Positions 1 to 6,006 of a DNA stretch of 9,625 nt are shown one piece after another. Origin of the DNA: Nitrospirae bacterium GWC2_57_9 (GTDB lineage: Bacteria; Nitrospirota; UBA9217); NCBI GenBank assembly GCA_001805085.1, contig MHEA01000217.1, forward strand, positions 21,181 through 30,805, read 5' to 3'. A program made the translations under genes and the position numbers. Numbering within the stretch: the first letter of the stretch is position 1; each line of letters opens with the position of its first letter. The notes beneath the pieces were generated by a model that searched no databases, was not told the origin of the DNA, and saw only the letters and a list, made by a program, of their open reading frames with translations.

Positions 1-260
1 ATCAGACCCCGCCGGTTGAGATATTTATAAAAGGCGCGGAGGGACGATAATTTCCGAGCGATCGAGGTTTTTTGCAGCTTTGATTCCAGCAGGTGGGCTA
101 TGAAACTGCGAAGCAGCTGATGGTCTATTCCCTCAAGGGGCCGCTCACCGATAAAATCGCTGAATTGTTCCAGGTCGGACAGATAGCTCCGGTGCGTATG
201 CTCTGAAACGTTCTTTTCCCGTTTGAGATGCTCAAGAAATTCGAAGATCCATTTGCGCAC
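1..260 (-). CDS. xerC: Tyrosine recombinase XerC/XerD, N-terminal part (runs off the left edge)
   Basis: Only the first 86 codons are in the window; the catalytic domain (R-K-H-R-H/W-Y) lies beyond base 1. The visible protein begins MRKWIFEFLEHLKREKNVS and continues with HTHRSYLSDLEQF, IDHQLLRSFIAHLL and SIARKLSSLRAFYKYL. This is the all-helical SAM-like core-binding domain of Xer recombinases, which with a partner resolves chromosome dimers at dif. The GTG at 258-260 is the only sensible start: an in-frame TAA lies four codons upstream and the first helix would otherwise be cut. No Shine-Dalgarno is visible. A loose promoter (TTGCAA, 17 nt, TAAAGT) would place the transcript start almost on the GTG, so leaderless expression is possible but unproven. 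It follows topA in the same direction after 179 bp. XerC is preferred over XerD because of the dprA-topA neighbourhood; the symbol is an inference. Confidence 0.88.
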   Translation of the reverse strand, partial: MRKWIFEFLEHLKREKNVSEHTHRSYLSDLEQFSDFIGERPLEGIDHQLLRSFIAHLLESKLQKTSIARKLSSLRAFYKYLNRRGL

Positions 261-312
261 CGGATTACTTTAGCGTATCAAGGCAGTTTTTGCAAGAGGA
301 GAGATAAGCCTC

Positions 313-369
313 GAGTGCGGAGTTCGGAATGCGGAGTCACGAGTTCGGAGTGTGAGTTCGGAGTGAACG
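313..369. repeat. Degenerate heptanucleotide tandem repeat (GAGTKCG units)
   Basis: On the plus strand the tract divides into about eight consecutive units of roughly seven bases: GAGTGCG, GAGTTCG, GAATGCG, GAGTCAC, GAGTTCG, GAGTGT, GAGTTCG, GAGTGAACG. The 12-mer GAGTTCGGARTG occurs three times (320-331, 341-352, 354-365). It lies in the gap between topA and xerC and has no coding character. It resembles in design the short tandemly repeated heptamers known from cyanobacteria, though the unit differs. Its function is unknown. Confidence 0.8.
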
Positions 370-439
370 GAGAGAACGCCAGTGCCGGTCCCTTGTCATT
401 AGCAGGCCGGCGCGGGGAGTTCAAACAGTGGAGCCGCAA

Positions 440-2740
440 CTATTTTGTTTCCTGTCCTGCGGCTGCCTCCGGGGCGGGGGCCGCCTCCGCCTTCAGCTCT
501 TCCTTGTAGTCGCATTCCTTTTTCATGCAGGCGATATAGGGTCCTGTCTTCTTGGAATATTTTTCGAGCAGGAAGGGAGCGCCGCACTGGGGGCAGGCAC
601 GCGGTATCGGTTTGTACCAGACGGCGAACTTGCAGTCGGGATAATTGGCGCAGGAGTAGAACATCTTGCCGAACCGCGAACGGCGTTCCACGATCTTGCC
701 GCCGTCCTCCGGACAGGCCACCCCGGTCGACATGCCCTGCGTGTGGTTGCATTCAGGATAGCGCGAGCACGCAAGGAACTTGCCGAACCTGCCCCGTTTG
801 ACCACCATGGCCGATCCGCATTTTGGGCAGATCTCGTCCGTGGTCTCTTCGGGAGCCGCTTCCACCTCGCCGTTCTCCTTCCGGATGAAGGGCTTGGTGG
901 TCTTGCAGTCAGGATAGCCGCTGCAGGCGAGGAACTGGCCGTTCCGGCCCCATTTGATCACCATGGGCTTGCCGCATTTTTCGCAGTTGATGTCCGTCGG
1001 TGTCAGTTCCGCCTTGAAGTCCTTCATTTCGGCCTGGGCCTTCTCCAGGCTTTCATTGAAGGGTTTGTAGAAATCCTTGACCGCCTGCACCCAGCCCATA
1101 CTGCCTTCCTCGATGCGGTCGAGGTCCTCTTCCATGCGAGCGGTGAAGGCCACATCCATGATTACCGGAAAATGGCTTACCAGGAGGGTGTTCACGAGTA
1201 CACCGAGCTCGGTCGGCCGGAACTTGTTCTCGATCTTCTGGACATAGTCCCGGTCCTGGATAGTGGAAATGATGGCGGCATAGGTGCTTGGTCGTCCTAT
1301 GCCCTTTTCTTCCAGGGTCTTCACGAGAAGCGCTTCCGAGAACCGGGGCGGCGGCTGGGTGAAATGCTGTTTGGGATCGAGCTTGATGAGCTTCAGGACA
1401 TCGCCCTCGGCAAGAGGCGGCAGGACCGCTTCTCCGCCGTCGTCCTCGGACGGGGCCTGGTCCTCGGCCTTTTCTTCCATATATACCGCCATGAAGCCGG
1501 GGAACTTGACGACAGAGCCCGTGGCCCGGAAGGTATAGTCGCCGGCCTTGATATCGACCGACGTCTGGTCGATGATCGCCGGGTTCATCTGGCTTGCAAC
1601 GAATCGGTTCCAGATGAGCTTGTAGAGCTTGTACTGGTCCGGTTCGAGGTGCTGTTTGATCGCATCCGGTTCCCGCATGGCCGATGTCGGGCGGATGGCT
1701 TCGTGCGCTTCCTGGGCGCTCTTTGCGCTGGCGTAGACCGGGGCTTTCTCCGGCAGGTAATCCTTGCCGTACTTTTCCGCGATCAGTTCCCGTGCTTCGT
1801 CCTGCGCTTCCTTACCGACCCTGGTGGAGTCCGTCCTCATATAGGTGATGAGACCGACGGTGCCCTCCTTGCCGATGTCCACGCCCTCATAGAGCGACTG
1901 GGCTATGCCCATGGTCCGCTTGGCCGTAAAGCCCAGCTTTCTGCCGCCTTCCTGCTGCAGTTTGCTCGTCGTGAAGGGCGCGACGGGATTGCGTCTCCGC
2001 TCCTTCCGGTCCACTCTGGCGACAGTATAGCTTTTCCCGTGAAGGTCCGCGAGGATCTTCTGCGTTTCTTCGTTGTTCTTGACCTTAAGCTTCTCTTCGT
2101 CCTTTTTCAGCAGCTTGGCCTCGAACTGGGGCGGCAGTTTGCCCTCGAGAAGCGCCGTGAGGGACCAGAACTCTTCCGGTACAAAGGCTTTGATCTCTTC
2201 CTCGCGCTCGCATATGAGCCTCAAGGCGACGGACTGGACGCGTCCGGCAGACAGCCCGCGGCGCACCTTTTTCCAGAGAATCGGGCTGATCTGATAGCCG
2301 ACGAGCCGGTCGAGCACGCGGCGCGCCTGTTGGGCGTCCACTTTATTGGTATCGATCTTGCCCGGCTTCTCGATCGCCGCGAGGATCGCTTTTTTCGTGA
2401 TCTCGTTGAACAGGACCCGGTAGATCTCGTCGGTCTTGGCGGTGGTGGAAACGACCAATGCCACATGGGCGGCGATAGCCTCGCCTTCGCGGTCGGGGTC
2501 CGTTGCGATCAGGATACGGTCCGCCTTCTTGGCTGCCGATTTAAGCTCCTTGACGACCGGGCCCTTGCCTTTGATCTGGATATACTGGGGCTCGAAGTCC
2601 TTCTCGATGTCGACGCCCAGTTTGCTCTTGGGCAAGTCCATGATATGCCCGACGGAGGCCTTGACCGTGTAATCCTTGCCCAGATACTTGGTGATGGTCT
2701 TTGCCTTGGCAGGGGATTCGACTATGACGAGTGATTTCAT
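440..2740 (-). CDS. topA: DNA topoisomerase I (type IA, omega protein)
   Basis: Relaxes negative supercoils by cutting and passing one DNA strand. The 766-residue protein is complete. An N-terminal TOPRIM domain starts at MKSLVIVESPAKAKTI with the acidic residue E8 and the DPDREGE motif (D81, D83, E85) that holds Mg2+. The core carries SAGRVQSVALRL (164-174) and the active-site segment GLITYMRTDSTR, with Y300 as the nucleophile. GIGRPSTYA is at 480-488. The C-terminal third holds four topoisomerase-type zinc-ribbon repeats: C586/C589/C606/C612, C638/C641/C658/C664, C676/C697/C703 with D679 in place of one cysteine, and C716/C719/C738/C743. An Ala/Glu/Pro-rich tail follows. The ATG start matches family N-termini; an AAAAGG lies about 11 nt upstream, so the ribosome site is weak. 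The gene follows smg by 79 bp and probably shares the dprA promoter. Confidence 0.98.
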   Translation of the reverse strand: MKSLVIVESPAKAKTITKYLGKDYTVKASVGHIMDLPKSKLGVDIEKDFEPQYIQIKGKGPVVKELKSAAKKADRILIATDPDREGEAIAAHVALVVSTTAKTDEIYRVLFNEITKKAILAAIEKPGKIDTNKVDAQQARRVLDRLVGYQISPILWKKVRRGLSAGRVQSVALRLICEREEEIKAFVPEEFWSLTALLEGKLPPQFEAKLLKKDEEKLKVKNNEETQKILADLHGKSYTVARVDRKERRRNPVAPFTTSKLQQEGGRKLGFTAKRTMGIAQSLYEGVDIGKEGTVGLITYMRTDSTRVGKEAQDEARELIAEKYGKDYLPEKAPVYASAKSAQEAHEAIRPTSAMREPDAIKQHLEPDQYKLYKLIWNRFVASQMNPAIIDQTSVDIKAGDYTFRATGSVVKFPGFMAVYMEEKAEDQAPSEDDGGEAVLPPLAEGDVLKLIKLDPKQHFTQPPPRFSEALLVKTLEEKGIGRPSTYAAIISTIQDRDYVQKIENKFRPTELGVLVNTLLVSHFPVIMDVAFTARMEEDLDRIEEGSMGWVQAVKDFYKPFNESLEKAQAEMKDFKAELTPTDINCEKCGKPMVIKWGRNGQFLACSGYPDCKTTKPFIRKENGEVEAAPEETTDEICPKCGSAMVVKRGRFGKFLACSRYPECNHTQGMSTGVACPEDGGKIVERRSRFGKMFYSCANYPDCKFAVWYKPIPRACPQCGAPFLLEKYSKKTGPYIACMKKECDYKEELKAEAAPAPEAAAGQETK

Positions 2741-2796
2741 GATAATAAGAACCTTTTCATAACAAGCGCAGAATTCCGGGGTGGTCGCGCCGGTTT

Positions 2797-2817
2797 TCCC
2801 TGCAAGTATAGCAGGGA
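2797..2817. other. Perfect 7-bp hairpin in the smg-topA gap
   Basis: TCCCTGC (2797-2803) and GCAGGGA (2811-2817) are exact inverted repeats around a 7-base loop. The hairpin lies three bases beyond the smg stop codon in the direction of transcription. On the minus strand it is followed by AAAACC rather than a T-run, so it does not look like an intrinsic terminator. An mRNA stability or processing element inside the operon is a plausible role, as is a binding site; neither is shown. Confidence 0.5.
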
Positions 2818-2819
2818 TT

Positions 2820-3308
2820 TCAATTCCATGCGGTATTCTTTATTCTCCCGTGGCGCGCCGGCGACATTTCTTCGCGTTCATGGGAACTGGTGAACAGCAT
2901 GAAGGCCAACAGGCCCTTGACCTGCTCCAGTCTGATCTGCTCCTTGGTCAGGGCCATGCCTCGTTCAAGCAGTTCTTCCCGCTGGTCTTCGCTCAAGATG
3001 CCGAGGTGGGTGATCTTCAGCGCAAAAGCAAAGGCCTCCGGACTGAACCTCCTCCGCTCCTCGCTGTTCATGGTCCTGATCCCCGCAGGATAACCCGACT
3101 GCTCGGGAGCAAAGAAAGTCTCATCCTGTTTCTGAACCAGAGATTGCATCAGCGTGATCGCCGCGTCGGCTTCATGAAGACGGTAGCCTCCGTTCAGGAG
3201 CGTCTGCATGATCTTGCCTTCCTCTTCGAACAGGTCCTTTTTGTTCCGTACCTGGTCCGCGATGAGCGAGAACATATTCATCATGAGTTCTTCCAACAAG
3301 GTCTCCAT
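2820..3308 (-). CDS. smg: Smg family protein (DUF494)
   Basis: A protein of 162 residues, close to the usual size of about 155-160, whose biochemical role is not established. Known family members sit beside dprA, as here. Recognisable stretches are MFSLIADQVRNKKDLFEEEG near the N-terminus, the LLNGGYRLHEADAAITLM helix, the TMNSEERRRFSPEAFAFAL segment (family: IYTPEE-x-E-RL), and the C-terminal LEQVKGLLAFMLF, matching the family's LDDLKWVILMVLF. The protein is predicted cytoplasmic and has no signal peptide. The start is uncertain. The ATG at 3308 lies 11 bp after the dprA stop and has no good ribosome site. In-frame ATGs at 3284 and 3281 have GGAAGA 4 and 7 nt upstream and would trim 8 or 9 residues. 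Alignment from memory with E. coli Smg puts its first residue at our residue 8, so both choices remain open. Confidence 0.9.
   Translation of the reverse strand: METLLEELMMNMFSLIADQVRNKKDLFEEEGKIMQTLLNGGYRLHEADAAITLMQSLVQKQDETFFAPEQSGYPAGIRTMNSEERRRFSPEAFAFALKITHLGILSEDQREELLERGMALTKEQIRLEQVKGLLAFMLFTSSHEREEMSPARHGRIKNTAWN
3289..3294 (-). promoter_or_regulatory. Possible ribosome binding site for an internal smg start
   Basis: The minus strand reads GGAAGA, then 4 nt to an ATG at 3284 and 7 nt to the next ATG at 3281. This is better placed than anything ahead of the ATG at 3308, where the nearest purine run (GGGAGG) is 19 nt away. It favours the shorter Smg. Confidence 0.4.
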
Positions 3309-3319
3309 GGTTCGCTGGT

Positions 3320-4420
3320 CTATGTGTCCTCCCGTACGAAGAATTTTCCCGGGAGTTGCTTTACTAATCCCTTCAGTTCAAGGGTGATCAGGACGCCGCC
3401 CAAAATGCCGGCGGTCATGCGGGTCTCACTGAGAATCCGGTCGATATGCTTCGGTTCTCCGGTTATGCACCGAAACGCCTGCTCTTCGTCGGAACCGCAC
3501 GCCGGTGCTTCCCGCGCAGCCGTTTTCGCCGGTATGGCCGGGGAATTCCGGCCCAGGGCGCGCAGGATATCGTCGGAACTTTCGATCAGGAGGGCACCCT
3601 GCTTGATCAGGCTGTTCGCGCCTCTGCTGGCGGGCGATCCGACGTTTCCCGGCACGGCGAAGAGCTGTCTGCCCTGCTCCCTGGTGTAATCCGCCGTGAT
3701 GAGAGAACCGCTGTCCTGTGTTGCTTCCACGATGACCGTACCGCGCGAAAGGCCGCTGATGATGCGGTTGCGGGCCGGGAAATATCCGGCTTCCGGCTGG
3801 GTCCCCATGGCATTTTCGGTTATGACGGCTCCGGACCGGGAAATATCCTGCATCAATCCCCTGTTCTCGGGCGGATACACAACATCGATGCCGCATCCGA
3901 GGACTGCGATCGTCCTGCCCCTGGCTTCGAGTGCGCCGCGATGGGCCTGCGTATCGATGCCACGCGCCATGCCGCTCACCACGGTAAGACCCGAGGCCGC
4001 GAGCTCCGCCGAGATGCGTTTTGTTACGGTAAGGCCGTAAAAAGTCGGTTTTCGCGTGCCCACGATCGCTATGCAATCGTCCTGCCTGAGGTCGCCCCTT
4101 CCATAGAGGAAAAGCGGAGGGTCAGGCGTCGCGTTCAGCACCGCGGGAAACTGCCCGCTGTCGGCCAGTATGATCCAGGCGCCTGCCTCTCGCGCATACT
4201 TCAACTGCTGCTCTGCGTATTCCAGCCAGGAGCAGGAACGTATGCCCTCGATCACTTTGCCGGGCAGACCTTCAACGTCCGCGAGTTCGCTGCGTTCCGC
4301 CTTCAAGACCCGTTCGGGCGATGCAAAGTGTTTCACCAGTTTCCTGAAGGTGACACGCCCGACGCCGGGAATGCTGCTGAGGCCGATCCAATAGAGAGCG
4401 CTATCCGTGCTTTTTTGCAT
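3320..4420 (-). CDS. dprA: DNA-processing protein DprA (Smf)
   Basis: A cytoplasmic protein that binds incoming single-stranded DNA and loads RecA during transformation; it is widely conserved even in species not known to be competent. The 366 residues show three parts. The N-terminal helix-hairpin-helix/SAM-like region includes LSSIPGVGRVTFRKL (14-28). The Rossmann-fold DNA-binding core spans about 85-285 with IAIVGTRKPTFYG (117-129), VVSGMARGIDTQAHRGAL (147-164), LGCGIDVVYPPEN (174-186), GYFPARNRIISGLS (212-225) and VPGNVGSPASRGAN (256-269). A C-terminal winged-helix (DML1-like) domain covers about 315-362. Length and order fit the full-length form. It is first in the operon, about 40 nt behind a near-consensus promoter, and is followed 11 nt later by smg. 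No strong Shine-Dalgarno precedes the ATG. Confidence 0.97.
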   Translation of the reverse strand: MQKSTDSALYWIGLSSIPGVGRVTFRKLVKHFASPERVLKAERSELADVEGLPGKVIEGIRSCSWLEYAEQQLKYAREAGAWIILADSGQFPAVLNATPDPPLFLYGRGDLRQDDCIAIVGTRKPTFYGLTVTKRISAELAASGLTVVSGMARGIDTQAHRGALEARGRTIAVLGCGIDVVYPPENRGLMQDISRSGAVITENAMGTQPEAGYFPARNRIISGLSRGTVIVEATQDSGSLITADYTREQGRQLFAVPGNVGSPASRGANSLIKQGALLIESSDDILRALGRNSPAIPAKTAAREAPACGSDEEQAFRCITGEPKHIDRILSETRMTAGILGGVLITLELKGLVKQLPGKFFVREDT

Positions 4421-4466
4421 GCGGCTGTCCGGTCAAACAGAGGCTTTTGAGCGCTTAAGGGTAGAA

Positions 4467-4494
4467 ATTATACAGAGTCAGGGTAGATAGTCAA
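4467..4494 (-). promoter_or_regulatory. Sigma-70 type promoter of the dprA-smg-topA(-xerC) operon
   Basis: On the minus strand the -35 box is TTGACT (4489-4494), the spacer 16 nt and the -10 box TATAAT (4467-4472). Eleven of twelve consensus bases match. Transcription would begin near 4460, giving a leader of about 40 nt before the dprA ATG. It is the best promoter-like sequence in the window. Confidence 0.8.
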
Positions 4495-4669
4495 GATAAT
4501 TTTGAAAAGCGGGGAGGCAAACAGGAGCAGCGGGCTTTGCTTGACGCTCTGGAACGAGCATCTTTCTGAGTCGTTGCGCTGAGCGCGAAGTGCTTAATTC
4601 AGGAATTTTTGTTGCCTTAAGGGGTAAGCTTTTTGTCCCAGGATCGGGCGTTCAGGTGCTCTCCTGGTT

Positions 4670-5080
4670 TCAGAAACTGGTCGTGACCCCCATGACCACT
4701 CTATTTTTCCGAATGCAGTGTATTTCCACTCCGATCCAGAAGAATTGCCACCATGCCCGGTAGGGCTGTGAAAGTTCCTGCGCTATAAATGCATGAGCAA
4801 GCACCGATCCTGCTACTACGGTATTCACTCTGGTGCGGCTGGGGTGCGGGCCCAGCAAAGGATTGGTCTCAAAACAGTCGGGATACTTATCAGGGTGTTG
4901 AGTGAATTCGATTGTTTGTTTCCAATCCACATACACAAGACTGACAAAGACAGCTTCTACGATAGTATCCTGTGTGGTCCAGGCCTTCCGGTCGGTGCGC
5001 GCTTCCGCCGCCCCAATAACTGTTGGAAACGTCAGGTACAGGCAACCGGTGATCAGGAGAAAGACAATGCAGTTCTTCAT
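4670..5080 (-). CDS. Unrecognised small membrane or exported protein
   Basis: Not assigned to a named family. The ATG at 5080 is chosen because it opens a clear signal or anchor sequence: MKNCIVFLL, a hydrophobic core, then a VIGAAEA cleavage-like site. The frame stays open to a TTG at 5143, which would bury this in 21 polar residues. The protein is 136 residues long. After the leader come WTTQDTIVEAVFVSLVYVDW (an amphipathic or membrane helix), DWKQT, the segment ETNPLLGPHPS, a hydrophobic helix NTVVAGSVLAHAFIA, and YRAWWQFFWIGVEIHCIRKN. Conserved-looking polar residues (D, E-T-N, H, E, N) at helix ends recall other small bacterial membrane proteins with a D..QT / E.NPLLG pattern; that likeness is from memory. 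By eye its GC is near 50%, lower than neighbouring genes, and it stands alone between gaps of 249 and 290 bp. It may be an acquired gene. Confidence 0.65.
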   Translation of the reverse strand: MKNCIVFLLITGCLYLTFPTVIGAAEARTDRKAWTTQDTIVEAVFVSLVYVDWKQTIEFTQHPDKYPDCFETNPLLGPHPSRTRVNTVVAGSVLAHAFIAQELSQPYRAWWQFFWIGVEIHCIRKNRVVMGVTTSF

Positions 5081-5178
5081 TTGAGACTTATCTCGATGGA
5101 TAAAAGAGAGAACCAGACTCCCGGTCAGTTGCCTTCCGCACAATGACAGCGACAGACGTCCGAACCGATCCGTTTTTT

Positions 5179-5209
5179 ATTATCTTAATTTAATATACCA
5201 TCTTCATTT
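5179..5209 (-). promoter_or_regulatory. AT-rich upstream region, weak promoter candidate
   Basis: The gap 5081-5370 has no gene I can support. Its AT-rich core (about 5171-5215) offers on the minus strand a GATAAT -10-like box at 5179-5184 and TATATT slightly upstream. No convincing -35 box is present. Transcription from here would give the small membrane-protein gene a leader of about 95 nt. The rest of the gap shows only a 10-bp direct repeat (AGGGCTGAAG at 5216-5225 and 5292-5301). Confidence 0.25.
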
Positions 5210-5370
5210 TTAAAAAGGGCTGAAGGCGATGCTCCATCTTCGCAGGCATGCCAAAAGAAAGGTGCAACCTTGGTAGAAGCAGTTCTCGGGAAGGGCTGAA
5301 GTGCTGGTTTAAAGAGACAGAATGAAAGGGGACTACCTTTGAAGAGCGAGCTCCGGTCAGGTCCTTTACA

Positions 5371-6006
5371 TTATATGTTCCTTGAAGGACAGATGTCATA
5401 AAGAACGCATGCTTCATGCTTCGGTTTTTTTGCCTGACAGACTGCTCTGCCGTGGAGAATCAGGAGATAGGCCAGGTTGTTCCAGTCCTCTTGTTCGGTG
5501 ACGGCGATCAGGTCCTGCTCGATCTTGACGGGGTCCTGGTGCCTGGTGAGACCTAGCCGGTTGGAGAGCCTGATGACGTGGGTGTCCACTGCTATCCCTT
5601 CATTGATGCCGAACGCGCTGGAAAGCACGATATTCGCGGTTTTTCGGGCCACGCCGGGCAGGGTGACCAGTTCTTCCATGGTCCGCGGAACCTTCCCGCC
5701 GAACTTTTCGAGGAGCATTCCCGCCATCTTGTGGATATTTTTGCCTTTGTTGTTATAGAAATTAACAGGGCGGATGTCCAACGCAATCTGTTCGGGCGAG
5801 CTGTTGGCAAAATCCAGAACGCTCCGGTATCTTTTGAAGAGCTCGGCGGTGACCTTGTTCACCAGCACATCCGTCGTTTGCGCAGACATGATCGTGGCCA
5901 CCAGCAGTTCAAAGGGCGTGGTGAAATGGAGCACCGTGGACGGTTTGCCGGTGTACTCCTTTTTGAGCCGTTTCAGTATTTCCGCTATTTTCTCTTTTTT
6001 GTCCAT
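5371..6006 (-). CDS. nth: Endonuclease III (DNA glycosylase/AP lyase)
   Basis: Removes oxidised pyrimidines and cleaves the resulting abasic site in base excision repair. The protein has 211 residues, the same as E. coli Nth. It shows SAQTTDVLVNKVT (41-53), the helix-hairpin-helix LPGVARKTANIVL (116-128) with catalytic K122, and VDTHVIRLSNR (140-150) with catalytic D141. The C-terminal cluster loop has C190, C200 and C206 in exact register with E. coli C187, C197 and C203. Position 197, expected to be the second ligand (E. coli C194), is His (CAT at 5416-5418). The rest of the loop (CQAKKPK, CVLYDIC) is intact, so the enzyme is probably active with a Cys3His cluster, or with an altered or absent one. 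The ATG at 6006 is fixed by AAGGAG five nt upstream. It overlaps the TVP38/TMEM64 gene by 22 nt, which points to co-transcription. Confidence 0.96.
   Translation of the reverse strand: MDKKEKIAEILKRLKKEYTGKPSTVLHFTTPFELLVATIMSAQTTDVLVNKVTAELFKRYRSVLDFANSSPEQIALDIRPVNFYNNKGKNIHKMAGMLLEKFGGKVPRTMEELVTLPGVARKTANIVLSSAFGINEGIAVDTHVIRLSNRLGLTRHQDPVKIEQDLIAVTEQEDWNNLAYLLILHGRAVCQAKKPKHEACVLYDICPSRNI

Noticed and set aside
384..411. Inverted repeat GCCGG...CCGGC after topA as a terminator
   Set aside because: The stem is only 5 bp with an 18-nt loop and there is no T-run on the minus strand.
428..2734. A 768-codon open frame on the plus strand, antisense to almost all of topA
   Set aside because: It mirrors topA codon by codon. 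Its length follows from the codon usage of topA, and its sequence shows no domain, while the minus strand encodes a complete TopA with all motifs.
3446..4450. A 334-codon plus-strand open frame antisense to dprA, and similar long frames at 2781-3689 and 5578-6321
   Set aside because: All are shadows of well-identified minus-strand genes (dprA, smg, nth, TVP38) and show low-complexity Arg/Gly/Pro-rich composition with no recognisable family.
4576..4586. GCGC-TGA-GCGC mini-hairpin in the gap beside the dprA promoter
   Set aside because: A four-base stem of self-complementary GCGC is expected by chance at this GC content, and it has no terminator tail.
4638..4667. Inverted repeat CCAGGA...TCCTGG just beyond the stop of the small membrane-protein gene
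   Set aside because: It is a 6-bp stem with an 18-nt loop, followed on the transcribed strand by GACAAAAAGC rather than a U-tract, so it does not qualify as an intrinsic terminator.
5325..5340. AAAGG...CCTTT inverted repeat downstream of nth as a terminator
   Set aside because: A five-base, A/T-rich stem and only three T residues after it make it too weak to call.
5190..5417. A 75-codon minus-strand frame starting inside the end of nth
   Set aside because: It starts out of frame within the nth coding region, without a ribosome site, and its composition does not look protein-like.
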